Shown: one piece after another, positions 16,845 to 25,610 of the stretch
How the letters are laid out: each line of letters begins with the position of its first letter
Position numbering within the stretch: position 1 is the first letter of the stretch
From: Bacilli bacterium
GTDB lineage: Bacteria; Bacillota_I; Bacilli_A; RF39; UBA660
DNA: 29,355 nucleotides
Direction: 5' to 3'
Assembly (NCBI GenBank): GCA_028708945.1
Contig: JAQVXV010000011.1
Coordinates: 1 to 29,355 of the forward strand
Position numbers and translations under genes: made by a program
Notes under the pieces: model-generated
What the model was told of the DNA's origin: nothing
What the model saw: the letters and a program-made list of their open reading frames with translations, nothing else
Databases searched by the model: none

Positions 16845-17135
16845 ATGAAAAATTATGAAATTATGTACATTGTAAAAGCAACTATAAGTGAAGAAGAAAT
16901 TAAAAACGTAACTAAAAGTTTTGATGAAATTTTAACTTCTAATGGTGCAAAGATAACTAATTTCACAGAAATGGGACAAAGAGAATTAGCGTATGAAATT
17001 AAAGATTTAAAAAGCGGATATTACTTTGTTCTAAGAATCGAGGCTAGTGATGATAAAGCTATTAAAGAGTTTGATCGTTTAGCATTGATCAGTAATGACA
17101 TCATTCGTCATTTAATAACAAAATTAGAAAATTAA
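16845..17135 (+). CDS. rpsF: 30S ribosomal protein bS6
   Basis: 96 residues beginning MKNYEIMYIV, the hallmark bS6 start, with GQRELAYEI and the GYYFVLRI strand typical of the ferredoxin-like fold. It sits on the platform of the 30S subunit as a heterodimer with bS18, whose gene is two downstream. AAGGAGGTG lies eight bases before the ATG, but its AAGGAG can pair with an upstream CTCCTT, so translation is likely regulated by leader folding. It has no glutamate-rich tail as in E. coli. Confidence 0.97.
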   Translation: MKNYEIMYIVKATISEEEIKNVTKSFDEILTSNGAKITNFTEMGQRELAYEIKDLKSGYYFVLRIEASDDKAIKEFDRLALISNDIIRHLITKLEN

Positions 17136-17145
17136 GAGGTGTGAA

Positions 17146-17607
17146 ATGAACAGAGTTTGTTTAATAGGGCGTTTAACTGCAAAACCAGAGATTAGATACG
17201 GAAGCTCAAATGTTGCTGTAACTAGATTTTCTTTAGCAGTTAACAGAAATTTTACAAATAGCCAAGGACAAAGAGAAGCAGATTTTATCACAATTGTCGC
17301 TTGGAGAAAACAAGCAGAGTTAATTTGCAATTACTTCGATAAAGGTAGCATGATTGGTATTGAAGGAAGAATTCAAACTGGAAGTTACGATGATAAAGAT
17401 GGCAAGAAAGTATATACTACGGAAGTAGTAATAGATCAAATTCACTTTATTGAATCTAAAGGTCAAGCACAAAATAGAGCAGTAGAAGCACAAGGGTCAA
17501 CACCTTATGACTTTCAAAAGGCTCCAACAAATAGTGTAAACATTGAGGAAGATCCATTTAAAGAATTTGGGGACAACATTGCTATTGATGAAGACTTCCT
17601 AGATTAA
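17146..17607 (+). CDS. ssb: Single-stranded DNA-binding protein with atypical C-terminal tip
   Basis: 153 residues. The OB fold occupies about 1-105: [39 protein letters not shown] and [16 protein letters not shown] are standard SSB motifs. A Gln/Ala/Pro-containing linker leads to an acidic tail. Bacterial SSB usually ends in DDD-L/I-P-F, which docks repair and replication proteins. Here the end is IDEDFLD, without a terminal Phe; an EEDPF stretch occurs internally at 134-138. The position between rpsF and rpsR is the classic Firmicute arrangement. Start at the ATG after GAGGTG, ten bases past rpsF. Confidence 0.96.
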   Translation: MNRVCLIGRLTAKPEIRYGSSNVAVTRFSLAVNRNFTNSQGQREADFITIVAWRKQAELICNYFDKGSMIGIEGRIQTGSYDDKDGKKVYTTEVVIDQIHFIESKGQAQNRAVEAQGSTPYDFQKAPTNSVNIEEDPFKEFGDNIAIDEDFLD

Positions 17608-17621
17608 AGGAGGAAAAAAAT

Positions 17622-17840
17622 ATGGCTGAATTTTATAGAAAAAAGAAAAAAATTTGTCAAATGTGTGCTGGAAAAAGCGTTGATTATAAAGATGTAGAAA
17701 TAATTAAAAAGTATATCAGTGGTGACAAAAGTAAAATATTACCAAGAAGAATTACTGGTGCTTGCGCTAAACACCAAAGACATATTGCAAGTGAAGTAAA
17801 AAAAGCAAGATTTATAGCTTTAATTCCATTTACTAAATAG
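17622..17840 (+). CDS. rpsR: 30S ribosomal protein bS18, zinc-binding (C+) form
   Basis: 72 residues. Cys12, Cys15, Cys48 and His51 form a plausible zinc site, so this is the C+ variant; the Cys-free variant is commoner in many bacteria and can replace it when zinc is low. KILPRRITG and [18 protein letters not shown] are conserved bS18 segments. It binds bS6 on the 30S platform. AAAGGAGG lies just before the start. The last codons form the 5' arm of the operon's terminator. Confidence 0.96.
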   Translation: MAEFYRKKKKICQMCAGKSVDYKDVEIIKKYISGDKSKILPRRITGACAKHQRHIASEVKKARFIALIPFTK

Positions 17841-17854
17841 TAGATGGTTTTTTT
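17826..17854 (+). terminator. Intrinsic terminator of rpsF-ssb-rpsR
   Basis: CCATTTACT (17826-17834) pairs with AGTAGATGG (17839-17847) around AAAT, nine pairs including one T-G, followed immediately by TTTTTTT (17848-17854). It overlaps the rpsR stop codon (17838-17840), separating this operon from the S10 operon. Confidence 0.85.
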
Positions 17855-17892
17855 ATTTTTGAAAATAAAATTAAAAAAATGAGAAAAAATAC

Positions 17893-17921
17893 TTGCATTT
17901 CATATATTAGTAATGTATAAT
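17893..17921 (+). promoter_or_regulatory. S10-spc operon promoter
   Basis: TTGCAT (17893-17898), 17-bp spacer, consensus TATAAT (17916-17921). Transcription should begin near 17928. No other convincing promoter was seen between here and the end of the window, so it probably serves at least 23 genes. Confidence 0.85.
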
Positions 17922-17927
17922 TTGTAT

Positions 17928-18053
17928 GTGTGGCGTGCGTTGATGTGTGAGGTTGCTGATACACCAGGTTAAGTTGTGTGAGATTTAAACTGTAATCAGG
18001 TTTTTACACGGAGCAAGTCTATACTTTAAGATATAGGCGAAGGGAGGTACAAT
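17928..18053 (+). ncRNA. Structured 5' leader of the S10 operon
   Basis: About 126 nt. Visible pairings: GTGT (17945-17948) with ACAC (17961-17964); GTGT (17976-17979) with ACAC (18006-18009), enclosing AAACTG (17987-17992) with CAGGTTT (17997-18003, one bulged G) around TAAT; and GTCTATA (18017-18023) with TATAGGC (18032-18038, one wobble), ending two bases before the Shine-Dalgarno AGGGAGG (18041-18047). GAGGTTGCTGA and GGAGCAAGTC look, from memory, like blocks conserved in rpsJ leaders of other Firmicutes. A role in feedback control by a ribosomal protein is inferred. Extra GTGT copies (for example 17928-17931) would permit alternative pairing. Confidence 0.65.
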
Positions 18054-18362
18054 ATGTCTAAGACAAAAGTTCGTATCAAATTAAAAGCGTTTGAACATAA
18101 AAATTTAGATGTTGCATGCGCTAAAATTGTTGAAGTTGTTAAAAGAACTGGTGGAACAATAAGTGGACCAATTCCATTACCAACCGAAATCGAAAAAATC
18201 ACAATTTTAAGAGCTGTTCACAAATACAAAGATTCGCGTGAGCAATTCGAAAAAAGAACACACAAAAGACTTATTGATATCATCGACCCAACAAAGGAAA
18301 CTATTGAGGGATTAACTCATTTAGATATTCCAAGTGGTGTTGATATTCAGATTAAATTATAG
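18054..18362 (+). CDS. rpsJ: 30S ribosomal protein uS10 (NusE)
   Basis: 102 residues, normal length. [37 protein letters not shown] and the ending GVDIQIKL are near-universal uS10 segments. It is in the 30S head and, as NusE, also works with NusB and NusG in transcription antitermination. First gene of the S10 operon; AGGGAGG at 18041-18047 sets the ATG at 18054. Expression is probably controlled by the structured leader just upstream. Confidence 0.98.
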   Translation: MSKTKVRIKLKAFEHKNLDVACAKIVEVVKRTGGTISGPIPLPTEIEKITILRAVHKYKDSREQFEKRTHKRLIDIIDPTKETIEGLTHLDIPSGVDIQIKL

Positions 18363-18370
18363 GAGGAAAT

Positions 18371-19180
18371 ATGAAAAAAGGAATCTTAGGTCGTAAAATT
18401 GGAATGACTCAAGTGTTTACTAAATCTGGTATTTTGATTCCTGTTACTGTAGTTTCAGTTGAACCAAATATTGTTACTCAAATTAAAACAACTGAAAATG
18501 ACGGTTACGAGGCTGTTCAATTAGGATTTGACACAAAGAGAGAAAAGTTAGCGACAAAAGCTTCTATTGGGCATACCAATAAAGCAAAAACTACACCTAA
18601 GCGCTTCTTTAAAGAGATAAAGGGTGTAGATGTAAACAACTATTCACTAGGGCAAGAAATCAAAGCCGATATCTTTACTGAAGGTGAAGTTGTAGATGTT
18701 ACAGGAACTACAAAAGGTAAGGGGTTCCAAGGCGTAATTAAAAGACATGGGCAAGCAAGAGGACCTATGGGACATGGTTCACATTATCACAGAAGACCAG
18801 GTTCAATGGGAACGATGTTAGCAATGCGTGTTTTTAAAGGTAAAAAATTACCAGGACACATGGGAACGTTAACTGTTACTATTCAAAATTTAGAAATTGT
18901 ATCAGTTGATTTAGAAAATAATGTAATTTTAGTAAAAGGAAATATTCCTGGAGCTAAAAATTCATTAGTAATTATTAAAACTGCAACTAAAAAACCAGGG
19001 AAAATAAATGCTGTAGAAGAGTTATTGTCACATGAAATTAAACCTTTAGAAACAAGCGAAGAAATATCTACTGAAACTACTGAAGAAGTAGAAGCAACGG
19101 ATACTCAAGTTGAAGAAACTGAAACTACTGAGAATCAAGTTGAAGAAACTGAAGAAGTAGAAGAAGTAGTATCTGAGTAG
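18371..19180 (+). CDS. rplC: 50S ribosomal protein uL3 with long acidic C-terminal extension
   Basis: 269 residues against a usual 205-215. [31 protein letters not shown], the [12 protein letters not shown] loop near 137-147 (which reaches toward the peptidyl transferase centre) and [14 protein letters not shown] identify uL3. The normal protein ends near residue 210. Residues 227-269 then contain 18 Glu and one Asp with no Lys or Arg, including two near-identical 10-residue units ([10 protein letters not shown] and [10 protein letters not shown]). The frame is continuous and rplD's Shine-Dalgarno overlaps its stop codon, so the tail is not an artefact of a missed stop. Its function is unknown; it should be surface-exposed and disordered. 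Confidence 0.96.
   Translation: MKKGILGRKIGMTQVFTKSGILIPVTVVSVEPNIVTQIKTTENDGYEAVQLGFDTKREKLATKASIGHTNKAKTTPKRFFKEIKGVDVNNYSLGQEIKADIFTEGEVVDVTGTTKGKGFQGVIKRHGQARGPMGHGSHYHRRPGSMGTMLAMRVFKGKKLPGHMGTLTVTIQNLEIVSVDLENNVILVKGNIPGAKNSLVIIKTATKKPGKINAVEELLSHEIKPLETSEEISTETTEEVEATDTQVEETETTENQVEETEEVEEVVSE
19105..19153 (+). repeat. Short tandem repeat in the uL3 acidic tail
   Basis: The 19-nt sequence TCAAGTTGAAGAAACTGAA occurs at 19105-19123 and 19135-19153, a 30-bp period equal to ten codons. In-frame slippage or duplication could lengthen or shorten the tail without breaking the gene. Confidence 0.8.
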
Positions 19181-19189
19181 GAGGATATA

Positions 19190-19813
19190 ATGAAGAAAAT
19201 ATCTATATTAAACGTTAAAGGTGAAAAAGTTAAAGACATAACTTTAAATGAAAACATTTGGGGAATAGAACCAAACGATGCAGTTTTACATGATGCTATT
19301 ATATTAGCAAGACATAATCAAAGACAAGGTACTGTAGGTACCAAAACACGCGCAGAAGTACAAGGTGGCGGAAGAAAGCCTTGGCGTCAAAAAGGTACTG
19401 GTCGTGCTCGTCAAGGAAGTATAAGATCACCTCAATGGGTAGGTGGAGGAATAGTATTTGGACCTCAACCAAGATCTTTCTTTAAAAAACAAAATAGAAA
19501 AGAAAGAAGATTAGCGTTAAGATCAGCACTATCTTATAAATTATTAAATAGTGAATTAGTGATTTTAGACGACATAAAATTCGAAACAAACAAAACAAAA
19601 GATGCAATTAAATTCTTTAAAGATTTAGAAGCAACAAAAAATGTTTTAGTTGTTGTTGATGAATTAGATGAAAATATAATTTTAGCAACTCGCAACTTAG
19701 ACGAAATTGTTTTATTACAAAGCGACGAAATTAATGTTTTAGACTTAGTTTCAGCAGATAAAGTAATTATTACAGAAAAAGCTGTAAAAAATATTGAGGA
19801 GGTGCTTGTTTAA
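19190..19813 (+). CDS. rplD: 50S ribosomal protein uL4
   Basis: 207 residues. The long RNA-binding loop is clear: TKTRAEVQGGGRKPWRQKGT then GRARQGSIRSPQW and GGGIVFGPQPRSF, lining the exit tunnel with uL22. In E. coli uL4 also represses the S10 operon at its leader; whether that holds here is unknown, though this operon has a structured leader. ATG at 19190 after AGGAGG overlapping the rplC stop. Ends in TAATG, sharing one base with rplW. Confidence 0.98.
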   Translation: MKKISILNVKGEKVKDITLNENIWGIEPNDAVLHDAIILARHNQRQGTVGTKTRAEVQGGGRKPWRQKGTGRARQGSIRSPQWVGGGIVFGPQPRSFFKKQNRKERRLALRSALSYKLLNSELVILDDIKFETNKTKDAIKFFKDLEATKNVLVVVDELDENIILATRNLDEIVLLQSDEINVLDLVSADKVIITEKAVKNIEEVLV

Positions 19814-20094
19814 TGAATCAATATAGAGATGTTATAAAAGCACCAATTGTTACTGAAAAAAGTAATGATTTATTACAAAATAGAAATACTGTAGTATTCA
19901 GTGTTGATGTTAAAGCAAATAAAACAGAAGTAAAAATAGCTGTGGAAAAAATATTTAATGTTAAAGTTGAAAGCGTTAACATTGTTAATGTTAGAGCAAA
20001 AGACAAAAAAGTAGGTCGTTATGCTGGTAAAACTAGTAAAGTTAAAAAAGCATATGTAAAATTACAAAAAGGTAGTTCAATAGAACTTAGTTAG
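19813..20094 (+). CDS. rplW: 50S ribosomal protein uL23
   Basis: 93 residues. APIVTEKSNDLLQNRNTVVF and KTEVKIAVEKIFNVKVESVN are typical. It lies at the tunnel exit, the docking place of trigger factor, SRP and SecYEG. The start is fused to the rplD stop (TAATG) and its GAGGAGGTG Shine-Dalgarno (19796-19804) lies within rplD, so translation is coupled. Confidence 0.97.
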   Translation: MNQYRDVIKAPIVTEKSNDLLQNRNTVVFSVDVKANKTEVKIAVEKIFNVKVESVNIVNVRAKDKKVGRYAGKTSKVKKAYVKLQKGSSIELS

Positions 20095-20113
20095 TTGAAA
20101 GGAGGAAAAATAC

Positions 20114-20944
20114 ATGGCAATTAAAAATTATAAACCCACAACTAACGCTAGACGTGGAATGTCTACATTAGTTAATGAAGATATTACAAAAACAACTCCT
20201 GAGAAAACATTAACGGTAACATTAACTAAAAAAGGTGGACGTAATAATCAAGGGAAAATAACATTAAGACATCGTGGTGGTGGAGCTAAAAGAAAATATC
20301 GTATTATTGATTTCAAAAGAGATAAGTTCGATATTGAAGGTATTGTAGCTTCTATAGAATACGATCCAAATAGAACAGCAAACATTGCTTTAATAAATTA
20401 TGCTGATGGTGAAAAAAGATATATCATAGCTCCAAAAGGATTAAACGTTGGAGACAAAGTAATAAGTGGAGAAAAAGTTGATATTAAAATAGGAAACTGT
20501 TTGTCTTTAGAAAATATTCCAGAAGGAACTTTAGTTCATAATATTGAATTAAAACCAGGAAAAGGTGGACAGATAGCTCGTAGTGCAGGTAGTGGTGTAC
20601 AAATACTAGGTAGAGAAGGAAAATATGTATTAATTCGTTTAAATAGTAGTGAGGTTCGTAAAGTATTAGGAACTTGTAAAGCAACTATCGGTGAAGTAGG
20701 AAATGCAGAACATGAATTAGTAAAAATTGGTAAAGCAGGAAGAAAAAGACATATGGGTATTAAACCAACAGTACGTGGTTCTGTTATGAACCCTAATGAT
20801 CACCCACATGGTGGTGGTGAAGGACGTTCGCCAATCGGACGTAAAAAACCAGTTACTCCTTGGGGTAAACCAACATTGGGATACAAAACACGCGGCAAGA
20901 AAAATTCTTCTGACAAGTTAATTGTTCGTCGCCGTAAAAAATAG
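20114..20944 (+). CDS. rplB: 50S ribosomal protein uL2
   Basis: 276 residues, full length. [33 protein letters not shown], and the C-terminal [20 protein letters not shown] containing the conserved His near the peptidyl transferase centre are all present. It is one of the primary 23S-binding proteins and supports subunit association. Start after AAAGGAGG. Confidence 0.98.
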   Translation: MAIKNYKPTTNARRGMSTLVNEDITKTTPEKTLTVTLTKKGGRNNQGKITLRHRGGGAKRKYRIIDFKRDKFDIEGIVASIEYDPNRTANIALINYADGEKRYIIAPKGLNVGDKVISGEKVDIKIGNCLSLENIPEGTLVHNIELKPGKGGQIARSAGSGVQILGREGKYVLIRLNSSEVRKVLGTCKATIGEVGNAEHELVKIGKAGRKRHMGIKPTVRGSVMNPNDHPHGGGEGRSPIGRKKPVTPWGKPTLGYKTRGKKNSSDKLIVRRRKK

Positions 20945-20960
20945 TGAAAGGATGGTTTAA

Positions 20961-21230
20961 ATGGCAAGAAGTTTAAAAAAAGGACCTTTTGTTGATGGTT
21001 ATTTATTAACAAAAGTTAAAAAAGTAAACGAATCTGGAAAAAAAGAAGTAATTAAAACATGGTCTCGCCGTTCAACAATATATCCTGAATTTATCGGAAA
21101 CACATTTGCTGTTCATAATGGTAAAGAATTTATTCCTGTTTATGTAACAGAAGATATGGTTGGACACAAATTAGGTGAATTTGTTCAAACTCGTAAATTT
21201 GGTGGTCACGGCGATGGCAAAAGTAAGTAA
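20961..21230 (+). CDS. rpsS: 30S ribosomal protein uS19
   Basis: 89 residues. [31 protein letters not shown] and the TRKFGGHG ending are diagnostic. It sits in the 30S head next to uS13 near the A-site tRNA. The Shine-Dalgarno AAAGGATGG is somewhat weaker than those of its neighbours. The spacing from rplB is 16 bases. Confidence 0.98.
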   Translation: MARSLKKGPFVDGYLLTKVKKVNESGKKEVIKTWSRRSTIYPEFIGNTFAVHNGKEFIPVYVTEDMVGHKLGEFVQTRKFGGHGDGKSK

Positions 21231-21250
21231 AAATAGTTAGGAGGACTAAT

Positions 21251-21586
21251 ATGGAAGCAAGAGCGATTGCAAAAACAGTTCGAATAGCTCCTCGTAAAGC
21301 GCGTTTAGTTATCGATTTAATTCGTGGTAAAAATGCTAAAGAAGCTTTAGATATATTAGAAAATTTAAATAAAGAAGGAGCTAGAATTATTAAGAAAGTA
21401 TTAGTATCAGCTGTTGCTAATGCTGAAAATAATTTAAGTCTAGATAAAAACAAATTATATGTAAAAGATTGTTATGTTAATGAAGGTGTAACAATGAAAA
21501 GAGCAAGAATGGGTTCACGTGGACACGTAGACCCTATTAAGAAAAGAACAAGTCACATTACAGTTGTTGTAAGTGAAAAAAATTAA
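21251..21586 (+). CDS. rplV: 50S ribosomal protein uL22
   Basis: 111 residues. [20 protein letters not shown] at the N-terminus and the beta-hairpin [20 protein letters not shown] that lines the exit tunnel near the macrolide site are both intact, without insertions of the kind seen in macrolide-resistant mutants. AGGAGG precedes the ATG. Confidence 0.98.
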   Translation: MEARAIAKTVRIAPRKARLVIDLIRGKNAKEALDILENLNKEGARIIKKVLVSAVANAENNLSLDKNKLYVKDCYVNEGVTMKRARMGSRGHVDPIKKRTSHITVVVSEKN

Positions 21587-21603
21587 AAAAAGGAGGTAAA
21601 CTG

Positions 21604-22302
21604 ATGGGTCAAAAAGTAAGTCCAATTGGATTTAGAGTTGGTGTTAATAAAGAATGGGAATCTAAATGGTTTGCAGGAAATAAAGATTTTGCAAAATTTT
21701 TAGATAATGATAACAAGATCCGTAAGTTTTTAAGCAAAGAATTAAAAGATGCAGCAGTTTCTAGTATTCTTATTGAAAGAAAAAAAGATACTGAAAGAGA
21801 TTTAGTTAAAACTAATGTAATTGTTAATACTGCAAAACCTGGTGTTGTAATTGGACACGGTGGTGAAGGTATTGACAAATTAAAAAATAGTCTTAAAAAA
21901 CTTGTAAAAGAAGAAATAGAAATATCTATTATGGAAATTAAAAATCCTAATATAGTTGCTGCCTTAGTTGCTGAAAGTATAGCGCATCAAATTGAAAATC
22001 GTGTATCATTCAGAGTAGCACAAAAAAGAGCTATTAGAAATACAATGAAAGCAGGAGCACAAGGAATTAAAACTTCAGTATCAGGACGTTTAGGTGGAGC
22101 TGAAATGGCTAGAACAGAAGGATACTTAGAAGGGAATATTCCACTTCATACTATTAGAGCAGATATTGATTATGCTCATAAAGAAGCAGATACTACATAT
22201 GGTAAAATCGGTGTAAAAGTATGGATTTATAAGGGTGAAATTCTTGCCTCAAATAAAAATGAGGGAGGTAATAAAGATGGCAGTAATACCAAAAAGAACT
22301 AA
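21604..22302 (+). CDS. rpsC: 30S ribosomal protein uS3
   Basis: 232 residues. [13 protein letters not shown] is the standard start. The KH domain is marked by [17 protein letters not shown] (GxxG type), and the C-terminal half has [18 protein letters not shown] and [12 protein letters not shown]. Located at the mRNA entrance with mRNA helicase activity shared with uS4 and uS5. The last 26 bases overlap the start of rplP. The tail ends in a short Gly/Asn/Lys run. Confidence 0.98.
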   Translation: MGQKVSPIGFRVGVNKEWESKWFAGNKDFAKFLDNDNKIRKFLSKELKDAAVSSILIERKKDTERDLVKTNVIVNTAKPGVVIGHGGEGIDKLKNSLKKLVKEEIEISIMEIKNPNIVAALVAESIAHQIENRVSFRVAQKRAIRNTMKAGAQGIKTSVSGRLGGAEMARTEGYLEGNIPLHTIRADIDYAHKEADTTYGKIGVKVWIYKGEILASNKNEGGNKDGSNTKKN

Positions 22303-22702
22303 ATACCGTCGTCCACATCGTTTAAAATATGATGGAGAATCTAAAGGAAATACTAAATTACATTTTGGTGATTATGGATTAGTGGCACTAGAAGGTGCTT
22401 GGATAACTCAACAACAAATAGAAGCAGCACGTGTAGCAATGACACGTTATATGAAAAGAGGCGGAAAAGTTTGGATAAACATTTTCCCACACTTATCATT
22501 AACGAAAATTCCTTTAGAAACTCGTATGGGTAAAGGAAAAGGTCAACCAGAAGTATGGGTTGCGGTTGTTAAAAAAGGAAAAATTATGTTTGAAATAAAT
22601 GGAGTTGATGAAGCAACAGCGAGAGAAGCTCTACGTTTAGCAATGCATAAACTTCCGATCAAAAGCAAGTTTGTAAAAAAAGAAAGTGGTGATGTAGCGT
22701 GA
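22277..22702 (+). CDS. rplP: 50S ribosomal protein uL16
   Basis: 141 residues from the ATG at 22277 ([15 protein letters not shown]), chosen because GGGAGG at 22263-22268 is well placed and the family starts there; a longer in-frame ATG at 22235 lies within rps[37 protein letters not shown] and the [13 protein letters not shown] block are conserved. It organises the A-site finger region and is needed late in 50S assembly. Confidence 0.97.
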   Translation: MAVIPKRTKYRRPHRLKYDGESKGNTKLHFGDYGLVALEGAWITQQQIEAARVAMTRYMKRGGKVWINIFPHLSLTKIPLETRMGKGKGQPEVWVAVVKKGKIMFEINGVDEATAREALRLAMHKLPIKSKFVKKESGDVA

Positions 22703-22908
22703 CAAACAAAGAAATCAGAGACTTCACAAGCGAAGAACTACTTAAAAAAATCGATGAACATAAAGAAGAATTATTTAAATTGCGTTTTAATCAAGCTACA
22801 GGTAACCTTGAAAAACCAGCAAGAATTAGAGAACTTAGAAAACTAGTTGCTCGTATGAAAACAGTAATAAGAGAAAGAGAATTACTAGGAGGTACTAATG
22901 AAAAATAA
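22699..22908 (+). CDS. rpmC: 50S ribosomal protein uL29
   Basis: 69 residues, starting at GTG 22699 in a GTGA overlap with the rplP stop, with GGTGA about eight bases upstream. [20 protein letters not shown] and [16 protein letters not shown] form the two-helix hairpin of uL29, located near the tunnel exit beside uL23. Overlaps rpsQ by 11 bases. Confidence 0.96.
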   Translation: MTNKEIRDFTSEELLKKIDEHKEELFKLRFNQATGNLEKPARIRELRKLVARMKTVIRERELLGGTNEK

Positions 22909-23152
22909 TTTAGAGCTTATTGGTAAAGTAGTAAGTGACAAAATGGATAAAACTATTACAGTTTTAGTTGAAACTTACAAAACGGATAGATTATACAAAA
23001 AACGTATTAAATATTCAAAAAAATACAGCGCTCATGATGAAAAGAATGAAGCTCGTGTAGGAGATACAGTACGTATCATATCGACAAGACCATTATCAAA
23101 AACTAAACATTTTCGTTTAGCAGAAATATTAGAAAAAGCTGTAATTTTATAA
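22898..23152 (+). CDS. rpsQ: 30S ribosomal protein uS17
   Basis: 84 residues with an OB fold. [35 protein letters not shown] and [17 protein letters not shown] are diagnostic. It is an early 16S-binding assembly protein. Translation starts inside rpmC, with AGGAGG in the rpmC coding sequence. Confidence 0.97.
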   Translation: MKNNLELIGKVVSDKMDKTITVLVETYKTDRLYKKRIKYSKKYSAHDEKNEARVGDTVRIISTRPLSKTKHFRLAEILEKAVIL

Positions 23153-23171
23153 CAAGTAAAGGAGGATTAGT

Positions 23172-23540
23172 ATGATTCAACAAGAAAGTCGTTTAAAAGT
23201 TGCTGACAACTCTGGAGCTCGTGAGATATCAGTTATAAGAGTTCTAGGTGGCGGCACAGTTAAAACTGGCAATATTGGAGATATAGTTGTTGGAACTGTA
23301 AAAAAAGCAACTCCTAATGGAACAATCGGAAAAGGAAAAGTTGTTAAAGCTGTAATTGTTAGAAGCAAATTTGGACTAAGAAGAGAAGATGGTTCCTATA
23401 TTAAATTTGACGATAATGCATGCGTTATTATTAAGGATGATAAGAGTCTTGTAGGAACACGTGTATTTGGTCCAGTAGCTCGTGAACTTCGAGAAAAGCA
23501 ATTTATGAAGATATTATCACTAGCGAAAGAAGTATTATAG
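23172..23540 (+). CDS. rplN: 50S ribosomal protein uL14
   Basis: 122 residues, exact family length. [20 protein letters not shown] and [18 protein letters not shown] are almost invariant. It contributes to intersubunit bridges and is the binding site of the silencing factor RsfS. AAAGGAGG upstream of the ATG. Confidence 0.98.
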   Translation: MIQQESRLKVADNSGAREISVIRVLGGGTVKTGNIGDIVVGTVKKATPNGTIGKGKVVKAVIVRSKFGLRREDGSYIKFDDNACVIIKDDKSLVGTRVFGPVARELREKQFMKILSLAKEVL

Positions 23541-23556
23541 TACTTAGGAGGAAAAT

Positions 23557-23865
23557 ATGAAATTAAAAACTGGAGATAAAGTAGTAGTTATCGCTGGTAA
23601 AGATAAAGGTAAAGAAGGCTTAGTAAAAAAAATATTCAGAGAAGACAATAAAGTAATTGTTGAAGGAATAAATATGATCAAAAAGCATGTTAAACCAAAT
23701 GGTCAAACTGCTGGAAGCATTACAGAAATGGAAGCACCAATCGATGCTTCAAATGTAATGGTACAAGATCCTAAGACTAAAAAACCTACCAGAGTGGGAT
23801 ATACTACAGATAAAAAAGGCAACAAAGCAAGAGTTGCAAAAAAATCTAATGAAATTATTAATTAA
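23557..23865 (+). CDS. rplX: 50S ribosomal protein uL24
   Basis: 102 residues. The KOW motif is at the N-terminus (KLKTGDKVVVIAGKDKGKEG), followed by VEGINMIKKHVKPN, and the protein has the usual lysine-rich end. It is an assembly initiator of the 50S subunit. The start is set by AGGAGG nearby. Confidence 0.98.
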   Translation: MKLKTGDKVVVIAGKDKGKEGLVKKIFREDNKVIVEGINMIKKHVKPNGQTAGSITEMEAPIDASNVMVQDPKTKKPTRVGYTTDKKGNKARVAKKSNEIIN

Positions 23866-23883
23866 TTGGAAGGAGGACTTTAG

Positions 23884-24423
23884 ATGAACCGCCTAAAAGA
23901 AAAATATAATAATGAAATATTACCTAATTTAGTAAAAAAGTATAATTACAAAAGTAAAATGCAAGCTCCTAAATTAGAGAAAATTGTTATAAATATTGGT
24001 GTTGGAGATGCTGCTGAAAATAGCAAGATGTTAGATGCGGCAATGAGAGATCTAGAGAAAATAACAAATCAAAAACCGGTAGCAACCAAAGCAAAAAAGG
24101 CTATAGCTGGATTTAAATTAAGACAAGGTCAAGCAATTGGATGTAAATTAACCTTAAGAGGAGAAAATATGTATAACTTTTTAAATAAATTAATTAGTAT
24201 TACATTACCTCGTGTAAGAGACTTTAGAGGAATTTCTAATAAAGCATTTGACGGAAGAGGAAATTACACATTAGGATTAACCGAACAATTAATTTTTTCA
24301 GAAATAGATTTCGATGATGTTGTTAAAGTTCGTGGAATGGATATAGTATTCGTTACTACAGCGAAAACAAACGAAGAAGCGTACGATCTTTTAAAAGGCT
24401 TTGGAATGCCATTTAAGAAGTAG
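23884..24423 (+). CDS. rplE: 50S ribosomal protein uL5
   Basis: 179 residues, exact family length. [46 protein letters not shown] and [18 protein letters not shown] are diagnostic. Part of the 5S RNP with uL18 (whose gene lies downstream), touching P-site tRNA. Confidence 0.98.
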   Translation: MNRLKEKYNNEILPNLVKKYNYKSKMQAPKLEKIVINIGVGDAAENSKMLDAAMRDLEKITNQKPVATKAKKAIAGFKLRQGQAIGCKLTLRGENMYNFLNKLISITLPRVRDFRGISNKAFDGRGNYTLGLTEQLIFSEIDFDDVVKVRGMDIVFVTTAKTNEEAYDLLKGFGMPFKK

Positions 24424-24437
24424 CTAAGGAGGAAAAT

Positions 24438-24623
24438 ATGGCTAAGAAAAGTATGATTATCAAAGCTAATCGTAAACAAAAATTCAAAGTTCGTGAGTAT
24501 ACACGTTGCAAAAAATGTGGAAGACCACATGCCGTACTTAAAAAATATGGAATTTGCCGTATTTGTTTTAGAGAATTAGCTTATAAAGGACAAATACCAG
24601 GTGTTAGAAAATCAAGTTGGTAA
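24438..24623 (+). CDS. rpsZ: 30S ribosomal protein uS14, short zinc-binding form
   Basis: 61 residues. Cys24, Cys27, Cys40 and Cys43 (CKKC and CRIC) mark the zinc-type uS14 common in Gram-positives, as opposed to the ~90-residue zinc-free type. The end PGVRKSSW is the universal uS14 C-terminus. With zinc-type bS18 also here, the core ribosome uses zinc at two sites in this window. Confidence 0.97.
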   Translation: MAKKSMIIKANRKQKFKVREYTRCKKCGRPHAVLKKYGICRICFRELAYKGQIPGVRKSSW

Positions 24624-24641
24624 GTTGAAGGGAGGATATAT

Positions 24642-25040
24642 ATGGTTGTAACAGATCCAATCGCAGATATGCTTACGAGAATTCGTAATGCTAACGGGAT
24701 GCGATATAAAGAAGTAGAAGTACCCGCTTCAAAAATGAAAGTTGAAATTGCTCGTATTTTAAAAGATGAAGGATATGTTAGTGATTTCAAAATAAAGAAA
24801 AACAGTACACAAAATATGATTGTTTTAGATTTAAAATATGCTGAAAACAAAGAGAGAGTAATAACTGGATTAAAAAGAATTTCAAAACCAGGATTACGTG
24901 TTTATGCTAAAGCTGGTGAAATACCAAAAGTACTTAACGGTTTAGGAATAGCAATTGTTTCAACATCTAAAGGTGTTATGACAGACAAAGAAGCTAGAAA
25001 TCAATCATTAGGTGGAGAAGTTTTAGCGTACATATGGTAG
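24642..25040 (+). CDS. rpsH: 30S ribosomal protein uS8
   Basis: 132 residues. [13 protein letters not shown] at the N-terminus and [33 protein letters not shown] and GGEVLAYIW at the C-terminus identify uS8. In E. coli uS8 represses the spc operon by binding near rplE; no equivalent site was recognised here. AGGGAGG precedes the ATG. Confidence 0.98.
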   Translation: MVVTDPIADMLTRIRNANGMRYKEVEVPASKMKVEIARILKDEGYVSDFKIKKNSTQNMIVLDLKYAENKERVITGLKRISKPGLRVYAKAGEIPKVLNGLGIAIVSTSKGVMTDKEARNQSLGGEVLAYIW

Positions 25041-25053
25041 AAAGGGTGTAAAT

Positions 25054-25587
25054 ATGAGTAGAATTGGAAATAGAAAATTAATAATTCCTCAAGGGGTTAC
25101 TGTAACTATAGAAGGTACAACTGTAAAAGTAAAAGGACCTAAAGGTGAACTTTCTACTAAAATTGAACCATGTTTAACTGTAACAATTAATGAAAATGAA
25201 TTAACGGTTACAAGAAAAAGTGATGACGATAAGAATTTTCATGGAACTGCTAATGCTAACATAAAAAATATGTTAATAGGAGTAACTGAAGGATTTGAAA
25301 AAAGACTAGAATCAATCGGTGTTGGATATCGTTTTTCACTAAAAGGGAACGAATTAGTAGTAACAGCAGGTTATTCTCATCCAGTAGTAGTAAATATTCC
25401 AAGTGAATTAACTTTAGAATCACCAAGTAATACAGAACTAATAATCAGAGGAATCGATAAACAAATAGTTGGAGAATTTGCTGCAAACGTTAGAGGAATT
25501 AGAAAACCAGAACCATATAAAGGTAAAGGTATTCGTTATAAAGATGAATATGTAAGACGTAAAGAAGGAAAAAAAGCGTCTAAATAA
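25054..25587 (+). CDS. rplF: 50S ribosomal protein uL6
   Basis: 177 residues. MSRIGNRKLIIPQGVTV, the duplicated beta-sheet domain with GVTEGFEKRLESIGVGYRF, and the C-terminal KPEPYKGKGIRYKDEYVRRK are typical. Located near the sarcin-ricin loop. Its Shine-Dalgarno (AAAGGGTG) departs from the AGGAGG seen for most of the operon. Confidence 0.98.
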   Translation: MSRIGNRKLIIPQGVTVTIEGTTVKVKGPKGELSTKIEPCLTVTINENELTVTRKSDDDKNFHGTANANIKNMLIGVTEGFEKRLESIGVGYRFSLKGNELVVTAGYSHPVVVNIPSELTLESPSNTELIIRGIDKQIVGEFAANVRGIRKPEPYKGKGIRYKDEYVRRKEGKKASK

Positions 25588-25610
25588 TTAAGTAAAGGAG
25601 AGTAATACTT

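Noticed and set aside
17851..17870. A/T-only inverted repeat TTTTATTT/AAATAAAA after rpsR
   Set aside because: It has no G-C pairs and no following T run; the better terminator lies just upstream at 17826-17854.
20484..20684. Minus-strand open frames inside ribosomal protein genes (for example 20484-20684, 21130-21453, 24264-24530)
   Set aside because: They lie antisense to highly conserved genes, have no Shine-Dalgarno sites and resemble no family.
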